64,000 bases of DNA, taken from Phytobacter ursingii. Lineage in GTDB: Bacteria > Pseudomonadota > Gammaproteobacteria > Enterobacterales > Enterobacteriaceae. Shown one piece after another: positions 27,411 to 36,882 of this stretch. How positions within the stretch are numbered: position 1 is the first letter of the stretch; each line of letters opens with the position of its first letter. The notes under the pieces were generated by a model. It ran no database searches. It was not told the origin of the DNA and was given only the letters and a program-made list of their open reading frames with translations. Position numbers and translations under genes: made by a program. The DNA is taken from positions 62,001 through 126,000 of the forward strand of contig CABDWT010000001.1 of the NCBI GenBank assembly GCA_901456055.1, in the 5' to 3' direction.

Positions 27411-28859
27411 TTATTGAGCCCGGGCTTCATGAACAACGGCGGTGTTTGCCGCCAGCGGTTTCTGTGCCTCTGCTTCTACCGGGATATCTTCAAAACCGAG
27501 AAGCAGCGTAAGAATAAAGGAGAGCACCACCGCCAGCGCCATGACGCCGAACACCTAGACAATGGTCATTGGATTTGCCGGATCGAAGAACTGTACGCTG
27601 GTGAACAGACCCGGTGCTGCCATTGAGTGGCTGGCAAGCCCGGCAATCCCCGCGACGGCCCCACAGATAAAGCCGCTGATAAGACTCGCAATCAGCGGGC
27701 GTTTCAGGCGAACGGCCACGCCGTACAGCGCCGGTTCGGAGATACCGGCCAGGATAGCCGAAGCCGCCGCCGCAAGGGCCGTCTGACGCAGTTCCGGGTT
27801 TTTGGTTTTCCACGCCACCGCCAGTGACGAGCCGCCCAGCGACAGATTGGCACCAATTTCTGAAGGCATTACCATGCCTTCTTTGCCGGTCTCGGCAATG
27901 GTTTGAATGATAGTGGGGGTAAATACGCGATGCATCCCGGTCATCACCAGCAGCGGCCACAGAGCGCCCATAATGGCAACGGACAGCCAGCCCAGGTAGC
28001 CATGAATGGTGTAGACCAGCGCGGAGATAGCGCTACCGATCCAGATACCCAGCGGACCAATCAGCACGATGGCCAGCGGCGCGGCAATCAGCACAATCAG
28101 CATCGGTTTAAGGAAGTTTTTCGTCACCGCCGGGGTAATTTTGTCCACCCAACGTTCGATATACGACAGACACCAGGTCATCACCAGCGCCGGGATCACG
28201 GTGTAGGTGTATTTCACCGCCGTCACTGGCACCAGTGCGAATTCTACATGTTCTCCCTGCGCGGCTTTTGCCATCAGGTCGATAAAGCTTGGATGCACCA
28301 GCACCCCCGCAATGGCAATTGCCAGCGACATATTGGTTTTAAACTTCACGGCGGCAGAGGCGGCAACCATCAGCGGCAGGAAGAAGAACGCGCCGTCGCC
28401 AATCACCGTCAGAATCGTCAGCGTTGAAGAACCTTTTGGCAGCAGTCCGGACATTTCCAGCACCATCGCCAGCAGTTTGACCATCGAACCGCCGATGATC
28501 GCCGGGATCAGCGGTGACATGGTGCCGATCAGCGCATCGAGAATACCTGCGCCAATGCGCTTAAGCGTCAGCGTCTGTTTCCCGACTGGTTGAGCAGGCT
28601 GCATATCGCCGGGCAGCAACGCCACCACTTCACGATAGGCATGCGACACCGTATTGCCGATGATCACCTGGCACTGGCTGTCGTTACGTACCACGCCCAT
28701 AACGCCGCTAATGCCTTTCAGCGTTGCACTGTCAATTTTGGCGTCGTCTTTCACCACGAAGCGCAGACGCGTCATGCAATGGGTGACGGCGGCGATGTTA
28801 TCAACACCGCCCAACGCGTTCACCACCGAGCCGGCAAGCGCCGCATAATTCTTCGACAT
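27411..28859 (-). pseudogene. ascF: PTS beta-glucoside EIIBC component AscF, broken by an in-frame amber codon
   Basis: The frame starts at 28859 (MSKNYAALAGSVVNALGGVD) and reads the IIB domain with active Cys (VTHCMTRLRFVVKDD) and the IIC channel domain. At 27555-27557 a TAG follows NPMTIV, where E. coli AscF has Trp (IVWVF). The frame then continues with VFGVMALAVVLSFILTLLLG and FEDIPVEAEAQ to a TAA at 27411. The product is thus about 434 residues and lacks the final transmembrane helix and tail (47 codons). A single G-to-A change would explain it. Function is probably lost unless the amber codon is suppressed. Confidence 0.85.
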
Positions 28860-28933
28860 CGGGTTATATCCTGTTTTATCAATAGAGTACGGCTTCATTA
28901 CCCGCTTTCAGGCGGCTAATGAAACATCACATA

Positions 28934-28946
28934 GGAAACCGGTTCC
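28934..28946. promoter_or_regulatory. Probable AscG operator
   Basis: GGAAACCGGTTCC is a near-perfect palindrome of the LacI/GalR type, close to the AscG site consensus TGAAACCGGTTTCA. It sits 75 bp upstream of ascF and between divergent ascG and ascF, the expected place for repression of the operon. Confidence 0.65.
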
Positions 28947-29112
28947 ACAAAATGATGATGAGTTTCATGCATTCAAACAAGATCAAAAATTCATCTTTAT
29001 TTATTTTTGTGATGACGATCGCTTAATATTTTTTGACCCGTTTTATCCCGTTGCGACATTCTTAAATGGGTGAAGTACACTGCATGGCATCGAAATCAAA
29101 CGGATAAGTAAC

Positions 29113-30126
29113 ATGACCACAATGCTTGAGGTGGCTAAGCGGGCAGGGGTGTCAAAGGCGACAGTCTCCCGCGTGCTATCGGGCAACGGCTACGTCAGCC
29201 AGGAGACCAAAGACCGGGTGTTTCAGGCGATCGAAGAGAGCGGATATCGCCCAAACTTGCTGGCGCGCAGTCTGGCGACGAACAAAACGCAAACGCTGGG
29301 GCTGGTGGTTACCAACACGTTGTATCACGGCGTCTATTTTAGCGAGCTGTTGTTTCATGCCGCACGGATGACCGAAGATCAGGGGCGGCGTTTAATTCTG
29401 GCAGACGGTAAACACAGTGCGGAAGAAGAGCGGGAAGCGATTCAATATCTGCTCGACTTAAAATGTGATGCGATCATTATTTATCCGCGTTTCTTAAGCG
29501 TCGATGAAATGGATACCCTCGTCAAAAGCCACAGCCAGCCAATTATGGTGCTTAATCGTCGTTTGCGTAAAAACAGCAGCCACTGTGTCTGGTGCGACCA
29601 AAAAACATCAAGCTTTAACGCGGTGGCGACATTAATTGCGATGGGCCACCGGGATATTGCGTTTATTACCGGTTCGCTGGATTCTCCGACCGGCATTGAA
29701 CGGCTTTCTGGCTATAAAGATGCCCTGGCGCAGCATGATATTCCGTTACGTAATGATCTGATTGTACAAGGAAAGTGGTCGCCAGAAAGCGGGGCGGCAG
29801 GTGTTGAGACACTACTGTCGAACGGCGTCAATTTTAGCGCACTGGTGGCGAGCAACGATGATATGGCCATTGGCGCCATGAAGAGACTGGATGAGCGGGG
29901 AATCACCGTACCCACTCAGGTTTCGGTTATTGGTTTTGATGACATTGCTATTGCCCCGTATGTGATCCCTGCTCTTTCCAGCGTAAAAATTCCGGTCACG
30001 GAGATGATTAAAGAAACCATCGAACGGTTAATCTTTATGCTTGATGGCGGTGAGTTTAATTACCATCAGCCCTTCCTTGGCGAATTAATGTTACGTGATT
30101 CACTTATTTCCGGCCCCGCACGCTAA
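29113..30126 (+). CDS. ascG: LacI-family repressor AscG
   Basis: A 337-residue repressor of the asc operon. The N-terminal helix-turn-helix MLEVAKRAGVSKATVSRVLS and hinge GNGYVSQETKDRVFQAIEES are followed by the periplasmic-binding-like sugar domain, which ends in VSVIGFDDIAIAPYVIPALS. Divergent from ascFB, as in E. coli. In E. coli AscG also represses other beta-glucoside and propanediol genes. The gene looks intact even though its target ascF is broken. Confidence 0.95.
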   Translation: MTTMLEVAKRAGVSKATVSRVLSGNGYVSQETKDRVFQAIEESGYRPNLLARSLATNKTQTLGLVVTNTLYHGVYFSELLFHAARMTEDQGRRLILADGKHSAEEEREAIQYLLDLKCDAIIIYPRFLSVDEMDTLVKSHSQPIMVLNRRLRKNSSHCVWCDQKTSSFNAVATLIAMGHRDIAFITGSLDSPTGIERLSGYKDALAQHDIPLRNDLIVQGKWSPESGAAGVETLLSNGVNFSALVASNDDMAIGAMKRLDERGITVPTQVSVIGFDDIAIAPYVIPALSSVKIPVTEMIKETIERLIFMLDGGEFNYHQPFLGELMLRDSLISGPAR

Positions 30127-30134
30127 CCTCGTCA

Positions 30135-30164
30135 ACTGTCATCGTCACTTCTGTCGATGACAGT
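30135..30164 (+). terminator. Palindrome after ascG: terminator or activator site
   Basis: ACTGTCATCG pairs with CGATGACAGT across 10 bases, followed by GTTTTGCTT. It fits a rho-independent terminator of ascG. The half-site TGTCGATGACA also resembles an activator-type palindrome 44 bp upstream of a sigma54-like sequence, so a regulatory role for hydN cannot be excluded. Confidence 0.5.
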
Positions 30165-30207
30165 GTTTTGCTTAATAAAAATTCATAAATAACAAACACA
30201 TAATAAC

Positions 30208-30224
30208 TGGCATGAAACGTGTAT
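30208..30224 (+). promoter_or_regulatory. Degenerate sigma54-type promoter of hydN
   Basis: TGGCATGAAACGTGTAT has a perfect -24 TGGCAT, but the -12 dinucleotide at the required 10-base spacing is GT rather than GC. The position fits the FhlA/sigma54 promoter of hydN in E. coli. Activity is uncertain. Confidence 0.5.
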
Positions 30225-30259
30225 ATCCGGCGTGATGAAACTCATTGCTGGAGAAGACG

Positions 30260-30805
30260 ATGAACCGTTTTATTATGGCGGATGCCAGTAAATGTATTGG
30301 CTGTCGCACCTGTGAAGTCGCCTGTGTAGTCTCACATCAGGAACAACAGGACTGTGCGGCCCTTACCCCTGAAACCTTTTTACCCCGTATCCACGTTATC
30401 AAAGGCGTCAACGTATCGACGGCAACACTCTGCCGCCAGTGTGAAGACGCACCCTGCGCCAATGTCTGTCCGAATGGCGCCATCAGCCGCGACAAAGGAT
30501 TTGTCCATGTCATGCAGGAACGTTGCATTGGTTGCAAAACCTGCGTGGTGGCCTGTCCTTATGGTGCCATGGAGGTTGTGGTCCGCCCGGTGGTTCGCCA
30601 TAACGGCATCGGCCTGAACATGTCAGGGCAGAAGGCCGAAGCCAACAAATGCGATTTATGCTACCAACGCGAAAGTGGCCCGGCCTGTATTTCGGTATGT
30701 CCGACCAAGGCGCTGGTCTGCGTTGACCGGGAAGTGCTGGAACACATGAGCGAAGAGAAACGTCGTCGCACTGCGCTGGAAAGTGCCGTGTCGCTGGGTT
30801 TTTAA
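30260..30805 (+). CDS. hydN: Electron-transfer ferredoxin-type protein HydN
   Basis: A 181-residue protein with four [4Fe-4S] clusters. Cysteine runs are visible at CIGCRTCEVAC, CRQCEDAPCANVC, CIGCKTCVVAC and CDLCYQRESGPACISVC. HydN carries electrons for formate dehydrogenase H and is needed for its full activity. The start at 30260 follows GGAGAAGACG; a frame opening 15 bp earlier is less likely. In E. coli hydN is followed by hypF; here an fdhF homologue lies between them, strengthening the functional link. Confidence 0.95.
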   Translation: MNRFIMADASKCIGCRTCEVACVVSHQEQQDCAALTPETFLPRIHVIKGVNVSTATLCRQCEDAPCANVCPNGAISRDKGFVHVMQERCIGCKTCVVACPYGAMEVVVRPVVRHNGIGLNMSGQKAEANKCDLCYQRESGPACISVCPTKALVCVDREVLEHMSEEKRRRTALESAVSLGF

Positions 30806-30809
30806 AAGA

Positions 30810-30891
30810 TACCCGTCATTCTTCACGTTGCATGTGTGTTGGCGACTTTGCCCATGTGCCGCCTTCCTGCAACGCGAATTATTCAGGGTAT
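30810..30891. repeat. Shortened ERIC-like (IRU) element between hydN and fdhF
   Basis: One end reads ACCCGTCATTCTTCACGTTG, CATGTGTGTTGGC; the other GCCGCCTTCCTGCAACGCGA, ATTATTCAGGGTAT. These match the two termini of the 127-bp enterobacterial ERIC/IRU element as I know it. The central part, which holds the usual ERIC primer sites, is missing. The termini still pair (GTTGCA with TGCAAC), giving a hairpin in the hydN-fdhF mRNA. Confidence 0.6.
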
Positions 30892-30920
30892 AACTTTCAC
30901 TTTTAACAGGTCTGTTACTG

Positions 30921-33071
30921 ATGAAAAAAATTACGAGCGTATGTCCCTATTGCGGCGCTGGCTGCAAACTGAAACTGGTCGTGGATAATGGCAAAATTAT
31001 CCGCGCCGAAGCGGCGGACGGGGAAACCAACCAGAACGAACTTTGCCTGAAAGGCTATTACGGCTGGGATTTTCTTAACGATACCAAACTGCTGACGCCT
31101 CGCCTGACGCAACCCATGATCCGCTATGAGCGCGGCGGTAAACTCACTCCGGTAAGCTGGCAAGAGGCCATTCGCTATACGGCGAAACGGCTCAGTGAAA
31201 TCAAAGCCAAGTTCGGCCCCCGCTCAATTATGACCACCGGTTCATCTCGCGGTACCGGCAATGAGACCAACTACGTGATGCAGAAATTTGCCCGTGGGGT
31301 CTTACATACCAATAACGTCGACTGCTGCGCGCGCGTCTGCCACGGTCCTTCTGTTGCCGGGTTACAGCAAACCCTCGGCAACGGCGCAATGAGTAACTCC
31401 ATCGGCGATATCGAAAACTCTAAATGTCTGCTTGTCTTCGGCTATAACTGCGCCGATTCGCATCCGATCGTGGCGAGAAGGGTCATTAAAGCGAAGCAGA
31501 ACGGTGCGAAAATTATCGTCTGCGACCCGCGCCGTATCGAAACCGCGCGCATTGCCGACCAGCATTTGCAGCTCAAAAATGGCTGCAACATGGCGCTGGT
31601 AAATGCCTTTGGTTATGTCCTGCTGGAAGAAAAACTCTACGACCAGCGCTATGTTGCGAACTTCACCACCGGGCTGGATGCCTATCGTGAAATCGTCAAA
31701 GACTATGCGCCGGAAGCGGTTGAACATCTGACGGGCGTTCCTGCACATCAGGTGCGCGAAGCAATGCGTACCTACGCCGCCGCGCCGACCGCCACCATCA
31801 TGTGGGGGATGGGCGTTACACAATTTGGTCAGGCGGTGGATGTGGTGAAAGGGCTCTCAAGCCTGGCGCTGCTGACCGGTAACCTCGGGCGTGAAAACGT
31901 CGGCGTGGGCCCGGTTCGTGGGCAGAACAACGTGCAGGGCGCCTGCGACATGGGGGTGATCCCGAACCAGTTCCCGGGCTACCAGGATGTGGTTGATCCG
32001 AATGTTCGCGCCAAATTCGCCAAAGCCTGGGGTATCGATCCGGCGGTGATGGATGACAAAGTCGGCGTGCGTATCACCGAGGTGCCGCATCTGGCGCTGG
32101 AAGGCAAGGTCAAAGCCTATTACATCATGGGTGAAGATCCATTGCAGACCGAAGCCGATCTCAGTCTGGTGCGCAAAGGTTTTGAGGCGCTGGATTTTGT
32201 GGTCGTGCAGGACATCTTTATGACCAAAACCGCTGAACAGGCGGATGTCCTGCTGCCAGCCACCTCCTGGGGCGAGCACGGCGGCGTCTTTACCTGCGCG
32301 GATCGCGGATTCCAGCGTTTCGAAAAAGCGATCGAACCGCAATACGACGTCAAGCGTGACTGGGAAATCATCAGCCTTATCGCCACCGAAATGGGCTACC
32401 CGATGCATTACGACAACAACCAGCAAATCTGGGACGAAATGCGCGAACTTTGCCCGCTGTTCTACGGCGTAACGTACGAAAAAATGGGCGATATGGGACA
32501 CGTTCAGTGGCCATGCCCGACGCTGGATCATCCGGGAACGCGTTATCTGTATAAAGATAACAAGTTCGATACGCCGGACGGGAAAGGCCTGCTGTTTGCA
32601 GCGCCATGGCGTGCCCCTGCCGAAGTGCCGGATGCGGATTTCCCGCTGGTACTCAGTACCGTGCGCGAAGTTGGTCATTACTCCTGTCGCTCAATGACCG
32701 GTAACTGTGCGGCGTTGCAAACGCTCGCGGATGAACCGGGTTTTGTGCAGATAAATCCGCATGATGCCGCGCAGTTAGGGATTAAAAACCGGCAACTGGT
32801 GTGGGTGGAATCACGCAGGGGGAAAGTCATCAGCCGTGCCGACGTGAATGAACGTGTTAATACCGGCTGCGTGTACATGACTTATCAATGGTGGATTGGT
32901 GCGTGTAATGAACTGACGCAGGATAATCTCGATCCCATCTCTAAAACACCGGAAACGAAATATTGCGCGGTGCGGGTGAGTGCGATCAACGATCAGGCCT
33001 GGGCCGAGGAGTACACTCAGTCAACCTACCAGCAGATGAAGACACGCTTGCGGCATGCAGCGTTGCAATAA
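30921..33071 (+). CDS. fdhF: Formate dehydrogenase H homologue, cysteine (non-selenium) form
   Basis: 716 residues, against 715 for E. coli FdhF. The molybdenum bis-MGD enzyme oxidises formate to CO2 in the cytoplasm. Cys8, Cys11, Cys15 and Cys42 (SVCPYCGAGCKLK, NELCLKGYYGW) hold the [4Fe-4S] cluster. The Mo ligand at position 140, Sec (UGA) in E. coli, is here Cys with codon TGC at 31338-31340 (DCCARVCHGPSVAG); His141 and downstream MGD motifs (MGVTQF, VRGQNNVQGACDMG) are kept. Cys forms work but are normally slower. It stands between hydN and hypF, with a 7-bp gap to hypF. Confidence 0.93.
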   Translation: MKKITSVCPYCGAGCKLKLVVDNGKIIRAEAADGETNQNELCLKGYYGWDFLNDTKLLTPRLTQPMIRYERGGKLTPVSWQEAIRYTAKRLSEIKAKFGPRSIMTTGSSRGTGNETNYVMQKFARGVLHTNNVDCCARVCHGPSVAGLQQTLGNGAMSNSIGDIENSKCLLVFGYNCADSHPIVARRVIKAKQNGAKIIVCDPRRIETARIADQHLQLKNGCNMALVNAFGYVLLEEKLYDQRYVANFTTGLDAYREIVKDYAPEAVEHLTGVPAHQVREAMRTYAAAPTATIMWGMGVTQFGQAVDVVKGLSSLALLTGNLGRENVGVGPVRGQNNVQGACDMGVIPNQFPGYQDVVDPNVRAKFAKAWGIDPAVMDDKVGVRITEVPHLALEGKVKAYYIMGEDPLQTEADLSLVRKGFEALDFVVVQDIFMTKTAEQADVLLPATSWGEHGGVFTCADRGFQRFEKAIEPQYDVKRDWEIISLIATEMGYPMHYDNNQQIWDEMRELCPLFYGVTYEKMGDMGHVQWPCPTLDHPGTRYLYKDNKFDTPDGKGLLFAAPWRAPAEVPDADFPLVLSTVREVGHYSCRSMTGNCAALQTLADEPGFVQINPHDAAQLGIKNRQLVWVESRRGKVISRADVNERVNTGCVYMTYQWWIGACNELTQDNLDPISKTPETKYCAVRVSAINDQAWAEEYTQSTYQQMKTRLRHAALQ

Positions 33072-33078
33072 ATAAACG

Positions 33079-35310
33079 ATGATCCACAACGGCGTTTGTA
33101 TTCGCGTCTATGGAAAAGTACAAGGGGTGGGCTTCCGCCCCTTTGTCTGGCAACTGGCGCAACAGCTCAATCTTACCGGTGATGTCTGTAATGATGCCCA
33201 GGGCGTTGAAGTACGCTTGTGGGGCGATGAACGCCGTTTTCTCCCGTTGTTATATCAGCAGTGTCCGCCGCTGGCACGTATCGACGATACGCAGGTTACG
33301 CCGTATCAGTGGCTGCAAGCACCGGTCAGTTTTACCATCCGCGAGAGCGCGGGGGGCACGATGAAGACGCAAATTGTGCCCGATGCCGCCACCTGTTCCG
33401 CCTGTCTGGCGGAGATGAATGACCCGGCAGAGCGCCGCTATCGCTATCCATTTATTAATTGTACCCACTGCGGCCCGCGTTTCACCATTATTCACGCCAT
33501 GCCTTATGACCGCCCTTACACCGTGATGGCTGCGTTTCCGCTGTGTCCTGCCTGCGAGGCGGAGTATCGCCATCCAGCCGATCGCCGTTTTCACGCCCAG
33601 CCCGTTGCCTGCCCGGAGTGTGGCCCACAGCTTGAGTGGCGGAGTGGGAAACAGCAGTTGACCGGAGAAGAAGCCCTGCAGGCAGCTATTGCGCTGCTCA
33701 AATCCGGCGGGATCGTCGCGGTAAAAGGTATTGGCGGTTTTCATCTGGCGTGTGACGCGCACCGGCAGACGGCGGTACAGCATCTGCGCGCCCGTAAGCA
33801 TCGCCCGGCGAAGCCGTTGGCGGTGATGCTCCCATCCGCAGACGGCCTGAACGAGGCGGCCATCCGTTTGTTAACCACGCCCGCCGCGCCGATCGTGCTG
33901 GTGGCGAAAACGTTGCTGCCAGAACTGTGTCCGGCCATCGCTCCGGGGCTCGATGAGGTGGGGGTGATGCTGCCCGCGAATCCGTTACAACATCTGTTAG
34001 CCCAGGCGTTGCAGCGTCCACTGGTGATGACATCCGGCAACCTGAGCGGCAAGCCACCAGCGCTGACAAATGTCCAGGCCCTGGATGACCTGGCGGAGAT
34101 AGCGGACGGGTTTCTGCTGCACAACCGCGATATCGTGCAGCGTATGGACGATTCGGTGGTGCGCGAGAGCGGCGAAATGTTACGCCGCTCGCGTGGCTAT
34201 GTGCCGGATGCCGTGCAACTGCCGCCCGGATTTCGCGCTGTCCCGCCCACACTATGCCTGGGAGCGGATATGAAAAACACCTTCTGCCTGGTGCGGGATG
34301 ACAGCGCCGTGTTAAGCCAGCATTTCGGGGATTTAACGGATGAAGGCGTCGAGACGCAGTGGCGTAACGCATTACGTCTGATGCAGGCGATCTATGACTT
34401 TACCCCCGAGCAGGTGGTCGCCGACGCGCATACGGGCTATCGCGCCAGCCAGTGGGCGCAGGAGACGGGGCTTGCCCGGCAAACGGTGTTGCACCACCAC
34501 GCACATATCGCGGCTACGCTCGCAGAGCATGGCTGGCCGCGCGATGGAGGGGATGTGATTGCCCTGGCGCTGGACGGCATCGGCATGGGGGAAAAAGGGG
34601 CGCTGTGGGGGGGCGAATGCCTGCGCGTCAATTATCGCGAGGTTGAGCATCTGGGCGGTTTGCCCGCCGTGGCGCTCCCCGGCGGCGATCTGGCGGCAAC
34701 TCAGCCGTGGCGCAACCTGCTGGCACAGATGCTGGCATTTGTCCCCGACTGGCAATATTTCCCGGAAACCGCTGTGCTGCAACGGCAGAACTGGCCGGTG
34801 CTGGCGCGGGCTATCGCGCGCAATATCAATGCGCCGCTGGCGTCGTCTGCCGGGCGACTGTTTGATGCCGTCGCCTGTGCGCTGGACTGTGCGCCGTTGC
34901 AGTTAAGTTATGAAGGGGAGGCGGCCTGTCGGCTGGAAGTGCTGGCCATGGGGGGCGAGGATGTCACGCATCCGGTTACGCTGCCGTTGAATGGCAACAC
35001 GCTTGATTTAGCCACCTTCTGGCAGCAATGGCTGGCGTGGCAGGCGCCAGCTGCACAGCGTGCCTGGGCCTTTCACGATGCGCTGGCTCGCGGGCTGGCG
35101 CAGCTTGCCAGCCAGGAGGCAGATGCGCGGCAGATTACCACGCTCGCCTTTGGCGGCGGCGTGCTGCATAACCGACTGCTGAAAGCCCGTTTGTCGCGTT
35201 ATCTGGCAGATTATACGTTGCTCTTCCCGCAGCGTTTTCCCGCAGGCGATGGCGCAATTGCGTTGGGGCAGGGCGTTATCGCCGCCGCGCGGAGTCTGGC
35301 GGGAGACTGA
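33079..35310 (+). CDS. hypF: Carbamoyltransferase HypF
   Basis: A 743-residue enzyme, close to the 750 of E. coli, that makes carbamoyl-adenylate and transfers it to HypE for CN ligand synthesis. Domains in order: acylphosphatase (about 5-90, [18 protein letters not shown]), two zinc-finger-like CxxC motifs ([31 protein letters not shown]), a YrdC-like domain (about 195-380, [18 protein letters not shown]) and a Kae1-like domain ([26 protein letters not shown]). It follows fdhF by 7 bp. Followed by a dispersed repeat and a REP. Confidence 0.96.
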   Translation: MIHNGVCIRVYGKVQGVGFRPFVWQLAQQLNLTGDVCNDAQGVEVRLWGDERRFLPLLYQQCPPLARIDDTQVTPYQWLQAPVSFTIRESAGGTMKTQIVPDAATCSACLAEMNDPAERRYRYPFINCTHCGPRFTIIHAMPYDRPYTVMAAFPLCPACEAEYRHPADRRFHAQPVACPECGPQLEWRSGKQQLTGEEALQAAIALLKSGGIVAVKGIGGFHLACDAHRQTAVQHLRARKHRPAKPLAVMLPSADGLNEAAIRLLTTPAAPIVLVAKTLLPELCPAIAPGLDEVGVMLPANPLQHLLAQALQRPLVMTSGNLSGKPPALTNVQALDDLAEIADGFLLHNRDIVQRMDDSVVRESGEMLRRSRGYVPDAVQLPPGFRAVPPTLCLGADMKNTFCLVRDDSAVLSQHFGDLTDEGVETQWRNALRLMQAIYDFTPEQVVADAHTGYRASQWAQETGLARQTVLHHHAHIAATLAEHGWPRDGGDVIALALDGIGMGEKGALWGGECLRVNYREVEHLGGLPAVALPGGDLAATQPWRNLLAQMLAFVPDWQYFPETAVLQRQNWPVLARAIARNINAPLASSAGRLFDAVACALDCAPLQLSYEGEAACRLEVLAMGGEDVTHPVTLPLNGNTLDLATFWQQWLAWQAPAAQRAWAFHDALARGLAQLASQEADARQITTLAFGGGVLHNRLLKARLSRYLADYTLLFPQRFPAGDGAIALGQGVIAAARSLAGD

Positions 35311-35384
35311 GACGACGTCCCCGGTGGCGCTGCGCTTACCGGGGCTACAAAACCAATCGGTGCCAGGAAACACCTTGCGGTCTG

Positions 35385-35690
35385 TTCCCCCTCACCCCAA
35401 CCCTCTCCCTCAGGCAGAGGAATCCCCAGAAATATTACGTTTTACAGCGATAACACCGCGTCATGAGAATAAAACCGTGACAGCGATGACAGGGTCCGGC
35501 TGAAAATCGATGAGGCGTTGACGGCTGGCCGGGAGCCCGGGTCGCCAGGGTGGTGGCGGCGAGCCACCCTGGCACGTTCACGGGTTCTGTCGCGATAGAA
35601 AAGCACAGAACATAAGGTGAACGGAATGACCACCAGAGCCGCATTTTCCCCTCACCTGGCCCTCTCCCCAGGGAGAGGGAGAAAACCGTT
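35385..35690 (+). repeat. Modular dispersed repeat, copy C
   Basis: Begins with CCCTCACCCCAACCCTCTCC, then repeats the left module of copies A and B (TTTTACAGCGATAACACCGC). It jumps directly from GAGGCGTTGACGGCTGGCC to the GAGCCCGGGTCGCCAGGGTG module, so the 200-bp central insert of copy B is absent. It ends with the right module and a GGGAGAGGG hairpin. Same orientation as A and B. It fills the hypF-norW gap. Confidence 0.88.
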
Positions 35691-35703
35691 CTGTGTTCAC
35701 AAG

Positions 35704-35732
35704 CCGGATAAGGCGTTTTGCGCCGCATCCGG
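35704..35732. repeat. REP element
   Basis: CCGGATAAGGCG / CGCCGCATCCGG is a classic enterobacterial REP palindrome with a short loop, lying between convergent hypF and norW, its usual kind of position. Confidence 0.85.
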
Positions 35733-35748
35733 GAAGGGCCACAGGCTC

Positions 35749-36882
35749 TCAAACGGGCAACGCTTTCAACAGCGCGAACGCCTCCTTCATCCGATCTTCG
35801 CTTACCACAAAGGCACGCAGCTGGCCTTCATCGTTCAGGCCGCGGGCGACCATACCCTGTGCTTCGGTGGTGATATGCCAGTTCAAATCCCGGCGTGCGG
35901 TCTCGCCTGCCAGATGCAACGGCATCTCCGGCGTTTTGACTTTGATCAGCATGGCAGGCAGCTTAAGCGGTACCGTTACCCCGGATAGATTTTTCGCCAG
36001 ATACATGGCGCTAAGCTGAATTGGCTGCAGGAACGGCAGCAGCTTACCGTCGATCGCCGCACAGTCGCCGAGCGCATAAATATCCGGATTGCTGGTTTGC
36101 AGGTAACTGTTCACGAAAACACCACCATTAACTGCCAGCCCGGCGCTGCGGGCCAGTTCGGTTTCTGCGCGCAGCCCGGTGGCGGCAATCACCGCATCCA
36201 CTGCAATACTGCGCTGCCTGTCCAGCGTGGCGCAGATGCCGTTCTCTGTTTTCTCAAGTGCCATAAGCTGTGATTTCAACAGAAGATGCACGCCCATCCC
36301 GGTCAGTCGATGTTGCAGGCGGCTACTCACTTCTGGCGGCATCAGCGAAGAGAGAATACTGGCTTCGCTGTCCACCAGCGTCACCGCTTTCCCCGCGCGA
36401 CAAAAATCCATTGCCAGCTCGCTGCCAATCAGTCCGCCGCCGATAATCAGCACCCGCTGCGCGTCACGCAGTTGCGCTTCGCAGGCCTGATACTCCTGCT
36501 GACTGTTAAGGGTAAGCATCAGTTCGCTGCCTGCGACGGGGGGGATAAATGCACGGGCGCCGGTTGCCAGCACCAGCTTGTCGTACCGCCACTGGTCATC
36601 GGCGCTTTTGATGACTTTCGCCTCAGCATCCAGTGCCGTCACCCGTGTATGCGGGAACAGGCGCAGGTTGAACTGCTCGGCGAAATCCCCTGCCGACTGG
36701 CGGGTAAGATCTCTGGCACGCTGTCCAAGGCTGATGACATGGCTCAGATCCGGCTTGTTGTACTCATCCATATTGTCACTGGCGATAAGCGTCAGCGGCG
36801 TGGTGGTATCTGTCTTACGGATGTTTTTGACCAGTTGTCTGGCGGCAAATCCCGAGCCAATAATCACGATACCTGCGCTCAT
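35749..36882 (-). CDS. norW: NADH:flavorubredoxin reductase NorW
   Basis: A 377-residue FAD/NAD(P)H-dependent oxidoreductase. The start [20 protein letters not shown] at 36882 gives the FAD-binding GSGFAA motif at once and overlaps the norV stop by 4 bp. The NADH-binding motif is [20 protein letters not shown] and the second FAD motif is [14 protein letters not shown]. It passes electrons from NADH to the rubredoxin domain of NorV for NO reduction to N2O. Same length as the E. coli protein. Confidence 0.96.
   Translation of the reverse strand: MSAGIVIIGSGFAARQLVKNIRKTDTTTPLTLIASDNMDEYNKPDLSHVISLGQRARDLTRQSAGDFAEQFNLRLFPHTRVTALDAEAKVIKSADDQWRYDKLVLATGARAFIPPVAGSELMLTLNSQQEYQACEAQLRDAQRVLIIGGGLIGSELAMDFCRAGKAVTLVDSEASILSSLMPPEVSSRLQHRLTGMGVHLLLKSQLMALEKTENGICATLDRQRSIAVDAVIAATGLRAETELARSAGLAVNGGVFVNSYLQTSNPDIYALGDCAAIDGKLLPFLQPIQLSAMYLAKNLSGVTVPLKLPAMLIKVKTPEMPLHLAGETARRDLNWHITTEAQGMVARGLNDEGQLRAFVVSEDRMKEAFALLKALPV

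Noticed and set aside
27490-27960. Alternative minus-strand frame across the ascF stop
   Set aside because: It lies in a different frame from AscF and has no homology; the amber codon at 27555 interrupts the true frame.
30921-33071. Selenocysteine insertion (UGA and hairpin) in fdhF
   Set aside because: The codon at position 140 is TGC and the frame has no internal TGA.
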